Positions 47,531 through 58,400 of a stretch of 64,000 bases of DNA are shown piece by piece. The translations under genes and the position numbers were made by a program. This DNA comes from Magnolia sinica. Lineage: Eukaryota > Streptophyta > Magnoliopsida > Magnoliales > Magnoliaceae. Every line of letters begins with the position of its first letter. Position 1 is the stretch's first letter. The notes below the pieces were generated by a model. It did not search any database. It was given only the letters and a program-made list of their open reading frames with translations, and had not been told where the DNA came from. Location of the stretch: positions 81,124,862 to 81,188,861 of the forward strand of contig NC_080584.1 in NCBI RefSeq assembly GCF_029962835.1, read 5' to 3'.

Positions 47531-48780
47531 TGTTGGAAATTATACAGATTAATGTATTTCTGTATAATGTGGAAACCGAAAATTGCAAAATAATCAGAAA
47601 TCAGGACAGGCTGAAGCACGTCTGAAACGCTGTCCTTAAAGCGTTATTTGCCCCTACTCAAGTGAATTGAGTATGCTGATAGGTTACAGGCAAACAGCTT
47701 CTAGGATACGACGAGCCTGGAGTGGGTCTGCGTTCAGCAAACACGAAGGCCCACCAAATAGAACTCAATTACACACTTTCTGGCAGTATTACAGTATAAA
47801 GGAAAAAATCCCAAGAGAAGAAGAAAAGAAGAGAAAAAGTAGTTTCGACTTCTGCACAGGTCAGTTCAAATCTTCAGCCACTGGTTCAGTTGAACCGTCC
47901 TAGACCACACCGCTGGTCTGTTCTTCAAGCTAAGGTTTAAGCCTTGCTACGTTGCTGGAAACACTAGAATATATGAGTGGAGAGAGGCTGGCTGTCTTAG
48001 TTCGTATGGGTTTGCTGGAGTGAGTTGAGATGGATTGGAAACCCATCCAAGTCCTCCTTTTATAGGATATGGTGGCTATGGGGTTATGGTTCAGGGACTT
48101 AAATTCCATTAAGCCATTTCTGGCTGTTGAAAAACTAGCTGTTTTATGGCTGTTTTCTGACTGTTGTGCATGGGCCATTAAGCTGCTGCATGCTGACTGT
48201 TGTGAGACAACAACTAGCTGTTTTCTAGCTATTGGGCTAGCCATGCAGCAATTACAGCTGGACCCTTCACTAATGACTCAGCTGTTATAGTTTCTGCTGC
48301 AATAACTCTTTTCAGTTCCTCTATTTATACTGAGAGATTTCTCTCCAAGTCCTTTAGTCTCTCTACTAACTAGCCACTCGCCATAGCCACTTAGTCACAC
48401 CGCGACTCGCACACGTCTCGCTTCGGTTCGCTCCGTGACTCGCACACGTCTCGCTCCGGTTCGCTCAAGGTCGCGAAAAGTGCAAAGTGCACCACTAGCG
48501 AGCCTGAGCCCGAGCCCGTGCCCATGCCCGAGCCCGAGCGCGCGCGCAGGTGTTCCAGTGCTACGCACTGGAACACGCAAGGTCCATAGTCCATGGACTA
48601 GGTAGGTAAATATTATAATACTCCACATCCTTCATATAAACCACAATTTTTTCTCTTCTTTTTTCCATGTGGGACTATTCCCAAAAACCCACAGAAAAGT
48701 TTTTTTCAAAACAACTTTTTATATTATATATTATTTTATTAGTGAAATATATTTTATTAAAATCAATATTTTTTACAACA
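47531..48780 (-). mobile_element. 5' LTR of the copia element (1.25 kb)
   Basis: Plus-strand ends TGTTGGAAAT and TTTACAACA. A GC-rich patch (48400-48560) includes two 30-bp copies 33 bp apart (48404-48433 and 48437-48466) and a run of GAGCCC(G/A) words. No tRNA primer site could be recognised beside it. Confidence 0.8.
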
Positions 48781-49222
48781 CGAGCTGGGCACCAATTCGC
48801 CTTGAAAATATTTCCAAGGAGCTTGCAATCGAGAAAAGGTATGAAAAACAACTTGGGTTGCATTCCTCATTCTCGGATAGAACTCGGCACCCCAGCATCT
48901 CCATCGCTACTGAATCAGTTGTAGTTGTTTTGGGGTCGTAGATTTCAATCTCATCAATCCAATGGTTGAAGTCACGCCTCAACAAGATTGCTAATGATAG
49001 TTGGAACTGGGAATAGAAGCTATATTCAATTGAACCTAAGCCATATATCACCATCTTTAGTTCTGAATTGGGCCCCACAACGCGTGATATTTGGGTTTTG
49101 ATGGATTGATCATTATTCAACAGGTTGAGAGCTTTACCGTAGAATTCCGACTCTTCCAATTCCTTGACAGTGACATGTATTTCTTCTACTATTCTCAGTG
49201 CTTCTTGTTTGTCTTCTTCCAT
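48781..49222 (-). pseudogene. SRR1-like gene fragment cut by copia insertion
   Basis: Resembles plant SENSITIVITY TO RED LIGHT REDUCED 1 (SRR1-like domain, PF07985), which in Arabidopsis acts in phytochrome B signalling and clock control. From an ATG at 49220-49222 the frame reads ELEESEFYGKAL, LKMVIYGLGSIEYSF, LAILLRRDFN, EIEIYDPKTT and LGCRVLSENEE. It then needs a one-step frameshift near 48865-48875 to go on as PKLFFIPFLDCKLLGNIF and KANWCPA. At 48781 the copia LTR begins and the last third is lost. About 145 of some 270 residues remain, so the copy is non-functional. Confidence 0.82.
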
Positions 49223-49248
49223 GATGAGAAGATGAAAAGAAAGATAAA

Positions 49249-49379
49249 GAGTCTAGAAAGGTTTTCTTATTTAGAATTTTGGTGATGGTTGAGAGTCTAG
49301 AAAGGTTTTCTTATTTAGAATTTTGGTGATGGTTGAGAGTCTAGAAAGGTTTTCTTATTTAGAAATTTGGTGGTGGTTT
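49249..49379. repeat. Three tandem 44-bp units
   Basis: Starts at 49249, 49293 and 49337, each opening GAGTCTAGAAAGGTTTTC. They lie just above the start of the SRR1-like fragment. The third copy has two or three substitutions. Confidence 0.95.
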
Positions 49380-49477
49380 AATCGTACATGTAATACAACA
49401 GGGAGAGACCGATTCGAAGAGAGAAACTAGGGAAAGCGTATCCTGTGAGCCGGGGAAACACTAACTTTTGATTGTAA

Positions 49478-49895
49478 GGCTCACTTGATGTAAGTATTGT
49501 ATATCCACGCCGTCTATCCGTTTTTCTAGATCATTTTACGAAATAAGTTTGAAAATGAAGCTGATCCGAATCTCAGGTGGACCACACCACATGAAACAGT
49601 TGTGAATGAATGCCCAACCATTAAAAAGTTCTTGTGGGACACAAGTTTTGTATCAAGATGATATTTGTTTATCCACTTCATCCAAGTCTATGTGACTTTA
49701 TCAACAGCTTGGATGGAAAATAAATGTTATTGTGGGCCATAGGATAGTTTCAACGGTAGATGTCATTATCCCCACTGTTTCGTGTGGTGTGGTCCACTTG
49801 ATCTTTGGATATGCTTCAATTTTGGTTTCACTAAGTAAAATGAGATTTCGAAACGGATGGACAGCATGGATAAAACAAATACATCAAGGTGAGCC
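49478..49895. mobile_element. Palindromic MITE, GTGGGCCC type, unit 1
   Basis: Ends GGCTCACTTGATGTA and TACATCAAGGTGAGCC are inverted. The halves carry CACTTGATCTTTGG-like and CCGAATCTCAGGTGG words in opposite orientation. No target duplication is certain. Confidence 0.65.
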
Positions 49896-50007
49896 CAACA
49901 GAGACAAAAGATGACGAGCAGCGTTAGTGGAAACCCGGATTTAATTGTTAAATTACATATACATGATAAGGTGGGCCCCGCATGAAAAGTGTTTCTCGGT
50001 CGGAAAA

Positions 50008-50531
50008 GGATTGGCTACTCCCCAGCCACCAGCCAATGGCTTATGGTCGGTGCTCAGTGGGCCCCACCATAATGTATGTGTTTCATCCATTCCGTCCATC
50101 TATTTTTTAAGATCATTTTATATGACGAGACAAAAGATGAGATATATTTAAATGACCACATTACATGAAACAATGTTGAATGAACATAGACCATTAAAAA
50201 CTTTTTGGGTACCATAAAAGTTTTGGATCAGGCTGATCTTTATTTATTTTTTCCTTTCATCTAGGTCTGCATGACCTAATCAACAGATTGGATGTCAAAT
50301 AAACAGTATAGTAGGCTTTAAGAGGATTTTAATGGTGATATCCAATCACTATTGTTTTCCTATGGTGTGGTCCACTTGAGATTTATATCCCTCTCATTTT
50401 TGTGATCAAGCACTAAATTGATTTTTAAAAATGTCTGAACGGAATGGATGAAACACACATCATGGTGGGGCCCACAAAACACCAACCACTAGCCACCGGG
50501 CTGGTGGCTGGGCTGGGCGAGTAGCCAATCC
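50008..50531. mobile_element. Palindromic MITE, GGATTGGCTACTC termini, unit 2
   Basis: Inverted termini GGATTGGCTACTC and GAGTAGCCAATCC, followed inwards by AGCCACCAGCC and GGCTGGTGGCT, then GGGCCCCACCAT and ATGGTGGGGCCC. Length 524 bp. The same family recurs at 57897-58400. Confidence 0.82.
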
Positions 50532-50581
50532 GATTCATTCTCAGGAACCGGACTCCCTGTAAAAACTAGAAGTTGGCTGGC

Positions 50582-51058
50582 GGATTTCCTGCGAAAGCCT
50601 ATCCCAGGATGTTACTGCGCTGGAACCTCATGTAGGACCTAATGTGATGTTTGTGAAAATTCCTCACCGTCCATCTGTTTTTTGAGTTCATTTTAGGACA
50701 TGTTGTGAAAAAATGAACCGTATCCAAAGCTAAAGTGAGCTAAAAACATGATAATTAAACATCCACAGTTGAAATATTTATTGGGTCATAGAAATTTTAA
50801 TTCATATTAATATTTTTGTTTTCAATTCATCCCAATAGAAATGACATTATTAATAATATGAATAGCATCTAAGCATCACTATTGAACCTTGGAAGGTTTC
50901 ATTGGTAAGAATTTCCTTAACCACATTTTTCTTTAGTACAGCTTACTTGAGCTTTGGATATTGTTCATTTTTGGCAACATTTCTCACAAACATTATAGTG
51001 AGCCCCACCTGAGTTTCCTCAGCAGGAACTTCCTGCGGAAGGCTTTCGCGGGAAATCT
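50582..51058. mobile_element. Palindromic MITE, GGATTTCCTGCGAAAGCC termini, unit 3
   Basis: Terminal inverted repeats of about 55 bp (50582-50636 and 51005-51058) with GCGAAAGCCT and AGGCTTTCGC. A part of the same family occurs at 58430-58530. Confidence 0.75.
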
Positions 51059-51759
51059 GCGTCCAAATTAGTTTGCTAGAACACTTTCCAGCGTATTGTA
51101 ATTTGATATGTTAGAACTCTACCATTGAATTTTTGTTTTATATCAGTAGTCCAGACCGTTTATTTGATAGGGTTCTTGTTGGATGCGGAAGCTCCAAAAT
51201 AACTCTCGGATTGAATATTTTAAACCTTCTATTACACAAAGGTCATGGTAACCGTTAATGTTCAGAGCAAAAGATCCAACTTATCAAAGGGTTAAAACAA
51301 TTCAATTGGAGATTTTGTTTGTAATATTTTCGAAATTAGGCATATTAACGGTTTCGATCATTGTAAGATAACCCAGATTGACGTATCTTACTGCAATAGG
51401 TAGGGATGTATAGCACCGAAACTGCTTGGACCCAAATTCTCCGGAAGCGGATTCCCTGGTGACAGTCACCAGAACGGACGCGGATTGCGTCCTACCCCTA
51501 CCCGTCTCCGGCTGGGAACGTGCAGCAGCTTTGAGTGGCCACTGTAATGTATGGGTCTTATCCACACCGTCCATCCAGTTTTTCGTATTATTTTATAAGC
51601 AAGAATAAAAATGACGCAGATCCAAGCTTCAATTGGACTACACAATGGGGATTAAACTCTTACCGTTGAAAACTTCTTGGAGACCACATAAGTTTTGGAT
51701 GGATCTGATTTTTTTTCTCTTCATCCAAGTCTATGTAACTTTATGAATTGGTTGGATGG

Positions 51760-52461
51760 TGATGTAGAGCGGGTCGCAGACAATTACATGGCCAAGATGG
51801 ATCAGAAAAGGCCCGGTCGACGACAGAAGTGATCCAGACCATCGAACCTTAAATCGGGCGTATCTTGCAATCCGGAATGAGTTATCTGACATAAAATATA
51901 TGATTTTGGGGTAGAACGAGCTACTGAAGCCAACCAACCCGCTATGCCGGGTTGCGCAGCCCGGAATTGCGAAAAACCCCTGGATCGATGGTCGTTTTCC
52001 TGTTTTAATTTCGTTTTTACTATAAATAGTAAGTTTTAGTTTGATTATAACTCTTCATCCGTCGGGCTTTAGGAGTTGCGCCCAACGTGAAAAGAGCTTA
52101 GAATAATTAGGAGAACGGTTTGGTGAAGCCAAATAGGACACTTACTATTTTTGGCTGAAAACCTTGCGCACTAGTAGACATCACGACCGTCTATAAATAG
52201 TAAGTTTACTATTTATAGTAAGTCGCGGATTCTAAGAGTTTGAGTTGTAGTTTGCTTCTAATTTCTTTCCCATTGCTTGGTAACCCTATTTAAAGGGTTG
52301 TGAACTCGTTTTTATTCATCAATTAATCAATTTCGAATTTATTAGAATTTATTTCTATTTTCTGCTTTCTTTCCTCGTGGATTCGAGAAGTCTCTGTGAG
52401 GAGTCCAGAGAAGCTCCGTGGATTCGGAGTAGTTATCCTCATCACGTTCATCCCTGCGTCA
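51760..52461 (+). mobile_element. 5' LTR of CRM-like element
   Basis: 702 bp, TGATGTAG...GCGTCA. Near-identical to 56951-57654 and close to the solo LTR at 12115-12817. Holds a 28-nt palindrome at 52191-52218 centred on TATAAATAG-type words and a TATTTAAA near 52287. Confidence 0.95.
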
Positions 52462-52463
52462 AT

Positions 52464-52475
52464 TGGTATCAAAGC
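52464..52475 (+). other. Primer-binding site, tRNA-iMet type
   Basis: TGGTATCAAAGC, one base off the usual TGGTATCAGAGC, two bases inside the LTR. Confidence 0.85.
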
Positions 52476-52494
52476 GAGGATTTTTCTCGGGCCG

Positions 52495-53620
52495 ATGGCA
52501 AACAACGAAGGTATGAATCAAAATCCTGTGGACGGTGATCCAGGGATTCGTTATCTTTCGGAAAGAATGGAAGCTTTCCACCGGGAGAGTCAGTTGACCA
52601 TGCAAGGGCTGCAGGCAACTCTCGACCGTCTTGCGGATGCGCTACTTCCGCCCCGAGCCCTAGGCGGTGCTCCACCACCCATGGTTGCTGTACGACACAA
52701 TCCCGATTTTCGTAGAGCACTACCAGTGGCAAACCGTAGGGCTACACCAGATGATTCAAGTTCTAGCGACGAGGACCTTAATGAGGGTTTTGCTCGACGA
52801 CCAATCCATGGAGGTGATCATCTAGATCGTGCTGAAAGAGATTATCGAGGTAAGGCTGAACTTCCTAGTTTTAATGATTTATTACGTATAGAAGATTTTC
52901 TCGATTGGCTAGCCGAAGTAGAGAGATATTTTGATTACATGGATGTGCCAGATCATAAAAGGGTAAAATTGGTAGCGGTTAAATTAAAATCGGGTGTTCC
53001 GCATGGTGGGAACAATTACAACTCTCACGAGCTCCGAACAAGGCGCCCATCTCATCATGGCCACGGATGAGACGTCTTCTTCGATCTCGATTTCTCCCCA
53101 GTGATTATGAGCAGATATTATTCCAGTAATATCAAAATTTCGAACCGTCACAAATTACACCGAAGAATTTCAACGGTTGGTTGGCTACACGAAACGATCT
53201 GTCAGAATCTGAGTCACAGAAGGTGGCACGATTTATAGGTGGGTTGCGACCGATAATTCAGGATCGAGTTCAGATGTACCCAGTCGGGACCGTGGATGAA
53301 GCAGTTCAATTGGCGGGTAGGGCAGAAACACAACTTGCAAGAGCTCCTACTCGTCCATATCCTTCAAATCGACCCCCCATGACGGGTCCCACGCAGGATC
53401 CAGTGCTGCCACGAGGAAAAGATCCAGTACCTCAACTTCCTACAACCGCAAACCGTGATACGGGAAGCGGCTCATCCAGACCTCAACGTGCAGCACCCAC
53501 AACAGCAGGTCCGAGTAGGATTCCAAATCCTTATACTCGGCCAAGGTCGAATAATTGTTACCACTGTGGCCAACCAGGCCACTTATCAAACACTTGTCCT
53601 CAACGTCCCGCAGCGCACTT
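52495..53620 (+). pseudogene. Gag of CRM-like element, frameshifted
   Basis: Capsid/nucleocapsid protein. The ATG at 52495 (MANNEGMN) is the first after the primer site. The helix with [16 protein letters not shown] and the capsid start ([19 protein letters not shown], residues about 120-140) follow. A frameshift near 53000, a TAA at 53127-53129 and a shift near 53170 break it. The second part is open from 53181 (SQKVARFIGGLRP) to the intact zinc knuckle CYHCGQPGHLSNTC (about 53557-53598) and onwards without a stop into protease, so gag and pol probably form one polyprotein. Confidence 0.85.
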
Positions 53621-56600
53621 GACTATAAACGAAGGGGGCACTGAAGATGAGGCCGCAGAAGAAGACCATCGCTTTGATGAACATGAACAAACCACTGAAG
53701 AAATAGCAGGTGGCGATGAAGTGACGGGCGAGGATCGTGGTGAATTTCTAGTTGTGAGGCGATTACTGTATGCCCCACGAAAGGAATTACATCCACAGCG
53801 ACACAATATATTTCGTACTCGGTGCACCGTCAACGGAAAGGTCTGTGATGTGATCATAGACAGTGGTAATAGCGAAAATATCGTCTCGAGAGTAATGGTG
53901 GACAAGTTGCGGCTACCAACGATGAAGCATCCTTCCCCATACTCTATTGGCTGGATAAAAAAGGTGAATGAGACCAAGGTAACTGAACAATGCACTATCT
54001 CGTTTTCAATTGGCAAAAATTATAAGGATCAAATACTTTGTGACGTGGTCGATATGGAAGCTTGTCATATGTTACTCGGTCGACCCTGGCAGTCGGACCG
54101 TGATGCGACCCATCGGGGACGAGATAATGTCTACGCATTCATCAAGGATAGTCGAAAAATAATCCTTGCCCCTATGGCACCAGAGAACCACCCTGAAGCC
54201 TCTAAAGTGGAGGGGAGTTCCCTCTTGACCATTCGGGATTTCATGGAGGAATCCAAGGAAACTGGCGAGGTATACGCCGTAGTAGTAAAGGGCGAGGAAG
54301 ATGAACCCTCAAACATCCCTCCAAGTTTAAGACTGTTGCTAAACGAATTCAAAGAAATCTGGCCTGAGGATTCACCTGATGGATTGCCCCCCATGAGGGA
54401 CATCCAACATCACATAGACATCGTCCCTGGGGCTAGCCTGCCCAATCGCCCTCATTATCGAATGAGTCCGAAGGAGTGTGAGATACTTCAAGGGCAAGTG
54501 GAGGAATTGATCCGTAAGGGTCTCTTGAGAGAGAGCATGAGCCCATGTGCCGTACCAGCATTATTAACGCCAAAAAAGATGGAAGCTGGCGCATGTGTGT
54601 CGACAGCCGAGCAATCAACAAAATTACCATCAAATATCGGTTTCCAATACCACGGTTGGACGACATGCTCGATATGTTAGAAGGGGCCAAGGTGTTCTCT
54701 AAACTAGATCTAAGGAGCGGGTACCATCAGATTCGTATTCGACCCGGTGATGAGTGGAAAATGACATTCAAGACCAAGGAAGGGTTGTATGAGTGGCTGG
54801 TCATGCCCTTCGGCCTATCGAACGCACCAAGTACTTTTATATATTTGATGAATCAAGCTCTAAAACCATTCACTAGCTGATTTGTGGTAGTTTATTTTGA
54901 TGATATATTGATATATAGCCAGGATGAGGCGGAGCACAAGAAACATCTCAGGTAAGTGTTGCAGATCCTACAAATTAAGAAGTTGTACCTTAACTTGAAG
55001 AAGTATAGTTTTTTAACTGATAGCCTGTTGTTTCTAAGAATTGTTGTAACATCCACAAGCATTCGTGTGGACAATGAAAAGGTGCGAGTTATTAGGGAAT
55101 GGCCGATCCCGACAAACATTCATGAGGTGAGGAGTTTTCATGGGTTGACGACTTTCTATCGTCGATTTGTGAGAGATTTTAGTACTATAGTCGCGCCTAT
55201 AACAGATTTCATGAAAAAAGGACCGTTCCAGTGGACCGATAAAGTTGACAAGAGCTTTCATGAGATCAAGCATCGTTTGTCTACAACACCGGTCTTGGTG
55301 CTTCCTAATTTCGACAAATTGTTTGAGGTTGAGTGTGACGCTTCATACGTCGGAATTGGAGGAGTATTATCACAGGAAGGCAGGCCGGTAGCCTTCTACA
55401 GCGAGAAGCTCAGCGAAGCCCGAAAGAAGTGGTCGACTTATGAGCTTGAGTTGTACGCAGTTGTTCAGGCACTGCGACATTGGCGGCATTATCTGATTCA
55501 AAGAGAGTTTGTTTTGTACACTGACCATCAAGCATTAAAGTTTATTAATAGTCAGACTAACGTGAATCGTGTGCATGCTAGATGGGTTGCGTTTTTACAG
55601 GAATTCACGTTCGTTCTAAAGCACAAGTCAGGGCAGCAGAACAAGGTGGCTGATGTACTTAGCCGTCGTGCATCACTACTAGTTACAATGAGCAACGAGG
55701 TAGTCGGTTTCGACTGTCTCAAGGAGCTGTATGCCGAGGATGAGGACTTCAAAGATTCTTGGATGAAGTGTCAAGAAGGTCACCCCAGTGACCTTCATAT
55801 ACAGGACGATTTTCTCTTCAAAGGGAATCGATTGTGCATCCCCCAAAGTTCTCTGAGGGAGCAGATTATTCAGGAGCTACATGAAGGTGGCCTTGGTGGA
55901 CACCTGGGGCGAGACAAGACGCGAGATCTTGTGGAAGAGCGGTATTATTGGCCGCAGTTAGTACGTGATGTGGGAAAAGCCGTACAACGTTGTCATGTTT
56001 GTCAGACCTCCAAGGGGCAGTCTCAGAATACGGGCCTCTACACCCCATTACCTGTTCCTAACGGTCCTTGGGAGGATTTATCAATGGACTTCGTGCTTGG
56101 TCTCCCACGAATACAACGTGGCATGGATTCGATGTTCGTGGTGGTAGATCGTTTCTCTAAGATGGCGCACTTTATCCCATGCAAGAAGACCCTCGATGCA
56201 ACACACGTGGCGAATTTATTTTTTAGGGAGGTCGTACGGCTACACGGGGTCCCCAAGACTATTACTTCCGATCGTGATACGAAGTTCATTAGCCATTTTG
56301 GCGGACTTTATGGAATCGATTCGATACATGACTTCAATTCGGTAGCGCCTACCACCCCTGATGGGCAGTTTCAAGTTGTGAATCGCACGTTGGGAAACCT
56401 CCTTCGCCGTATTTCAGGAGAAACTAAGGCAGTGGGACTTGGCCTTGTCTCAAGCAGAGTTTGCATTCAACAACATGGTGAACCGCTCAACAGGGAGATC
56501 ACTATTCCAGATTATATACGGACGAGTGCCTCGCCACACACTTGACTTGGTCCCTCTCCCCAAGCACCCAGGCACGAGCATTGCAGCAGAACATATGGCA

Positions 56601-57023
56601 GGCAAGATCATGGGCATCCATTCAGAAGTGCAGACCAAGCTACATGCCTCGAACGAGAAGTACAAGGAACAAGCGGACAAGCATCGGCGACAAAAAGTAT
56701 TCGAGGTGGGCGATCGCGTTATGGTCCATCTACGCAAAGAGAGATTTCCGACCGGGACGTACAACAATTTGAAAAATAAGAAGATTGGACCCGTCCCAAT
56801 CATCTGAAAGATTAATGATAACGCTTATATTGTTGATCTTCCAGATGACATGGCAATCTCACAGACTTTCAATGTCGCGGACCTGACCGAGTATCATGAA
56901 CCAGAGCATGACAAGAACTCGAGGACGAGTTCTTTTGAAGTGGAGGAGACTGATGTAGAGCGGGTCGCAGACAATTACATGGCCAAGATGGATCAGAAAA
57001 GGCCCGGTCGACGACAGAAGTGA
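53621..57023 (+). pseudogene. Pol of CRM-like element, multiply broken
   Basis: Protease has IIDSGNSENIV (about 53850). RT starts near 54440 and is hit by a one-base loss in an A-run (54573-54578), a TGA at 54878-54880 just before YFDDILIYS, and a TAA at 54953-54955. RNase H ([13 protein letters not shown], about 55330) and the integrase HHCC and core domains follow openly to 56420. In the integrase core, the two Asp sites are present ([17 protein letters not shown]), but the word that normally supplies the catalytic Glu reads DGQFQVVN, Gln replacing Glu (56372-56374), beside a small deletion. A shift near 56425 and a TGA at 56805-56807 follow. The last frame crosses into the 3' LTR and stops at 57021-57023. 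Confidence 0.88.
56930..56950 (+). other. Purine-rich tract before the 3' LTR
   Basis: GAAGTGGAGGAGAC directly precedes the TGATGTAG start; the likely plus-strand primer, shared in form with the related elements at 6091, 14270 and 30025. Confidence 0.65.
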
Positions 57024-57654
57024 TCCAGACCATCGAACCTTAAATCGGGCGTATCTTGCAATCCGGAATGAGTTATCTGACATAAAATATATGATTTTGG
57101 GGTAGAACGAGCTACTGACGCCAACCAACCCAGCTATGCTGGGTTGCGCAGCCCGGAATTGCGAAAAACCCCTGGATCGATGGTCGTTTTCCTGTTTTAA
57201 TTTCGTTTTTACTATAAATAGTAAGTTTTAGTTTGATTATAACTCTTCATCCGTCGGGCTTTAGGAGTTGCGCCCAACGTGAAAAGAGCTTAGAATAATT
57301 AGGAGAACGGTTTGGTGAAGCCAAATAGGACACTTACTATTTTTGGCCGAAAACCTTGCGCACTAGTAGACATCACGACCGTCTATAAATAGTAAGTTTA
57401 CTATTTATAGTAAGTCGCGGATTCTAAGAGTTTGAGTTGTAGTTTGCTTCTAATTTCTTTCCCATTGCTTGGTAACCCTATTTAAAGGGTTGTGAACTCG
57501 TTTTTATTCATCAATTAATCAATTTCGAATTTATTAGAATTTATTTCTATTTTCTGCTTTCTTTTCCTCGTGGATTCGAGAAGTCTCTGTGAGGAGTCCA
57601 GAGAAGCTCCGTGGATTCGGGGTAGTTATCCTCATCACGTTCATCCCTGCGTCA
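56951..57654 (+). mobile_element. 3' LTR of CRM-like element
   Basis: 704 bp; carries the pol stop codon at 57021-57023 and the same 28-nt palindrome at 57383-57410. Confidence 0.95.
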
Positions 57655-57896
57655 GATGGCAAATAAACATCACGGTGGTCCATAGAAAATTTTCAACGGT
57701 GAGAATCATTATCACCTCTGCTTCCTATGGTGTGGCCCACTTGAACCTTGGATCTCACTCATGTTTGGCTTTGTATCCTAAAATGATAGGAAAAAATGGA
57801 TGGACGGTGTGGATAAGACCCATAAATCACGATAGCCACTCAAAGCTGCTGCCCGTTCCCTGCTGGAGGAGGGTATGGGTAGGAAGCAATGGGAAC

Positions 57897-58400
57897 GGAT
57901 TGGCTACTACCCTGACACCAGCCAATGGCTGATGGTCGGTGCTCTGTGGGCCCCACCATGATGTATATGTTTCATCCACTCCGTCCATATATTTTTAAAG
58001 ATCATTTTATTCATGATTCCAAAAATGAGATATATCCCTATCTGAAATGGACCACATTACAGGAAATAGTGTTGAATGAGCGTCAACTATTAAAAATATT
58101 TTGGGGGCCATCAAAGTTTTGGATCGAGATGATTTTTGTTTTCCCCCTTCATCTGGGCCTGTATGACCTAATAAACAGTACAGTGGGCTTTAGGAGGATT
58201 TTAATGATGGATATCCAATCACTGTTGTTTTCATGTGGTGTGGTCCAACTGAGATTTATATACCTCTTATTTTTGGAATAAATCCTAAAATGATCTTTAA
58301 AAATGGATGAACGTAATGGATGAAATACACACATCATGGTGGGGCTCACAGAGCACCGACCACCAGCCACGGGGCTGGTGTAAGGGGGAGTAGCCAATCC
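57897..58400. mobile_element. Palindromic MITE, GGATTGGCTACT termini, unit 5
   Basis: 504 bp with GGATTGGCTACTAC at the left and GAGTAGCCAATCC at the right, CACCAGCC/GGCTGGTG and GGGCCCCACCATGATGT/ACATCATGGTGGGGC inside. Same family as 50008-50531. Confidence 0.82.

Larger units (their letters stand above)
43846..48780 (-). mobile_element. Truncated Ty1/copia retrotransposon
   Basis: Minus-strand element with its 5' LTR at the right (47531-48780), gag-pol leftward, and loss of everything beyond RNase H near 43846, so no 3' LTR. Host sequence right of the LTR starts CGAGC, half of the expected target duplication; the partner is lost with the 3' end. Confidence 0.88.
51760..57654 (+). mobile_element. 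Ty3/gypsy retrotransposon, CRM-like, 5.9 kb
   Basis: Complete LTR-to-LTR structure: 5' LTR 51760-52461, tRNA-iMet primer site, gag, protease, RT, RNase H, integrase, purine tract, 3' LTR 56951-57654. Target duplications GATGG flank it (51755-51759, 57655-57659). The LTRs differ at only about seven places, so insertion is recent. The coding part is broken in many places. Integrase style, LTR length and the frame running into the 3' LTR recall the CRM chromovirus lineage; that assignment is an inference. Confidence 0.93.
51481..57896. mobile_element. Palindromic MITE, unit 4, split by gypsy element
   Basis: Left part 51481-51759 and right part 57660-57896 form one unit of roughly 515 bp when the LTR element and one GATGG are set aside. 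Terminal inverted repeats include GCAGCAGCTTTGAGTGGCC (51522-51540) and its complement (about 57837-57854). Confidence 0.78.

Noticed and set aside
48404-48466. Start of a CRISPR-like or tRNA array
   Set aside because: Only two direct copies in a copia LTR and no spacer pattern; this is eukaryotic DNA.
53600-54016. Minus-strand 138-codon ORF within the CRM-like element
   Set aside because: Antisense to protease; no motif of its own.
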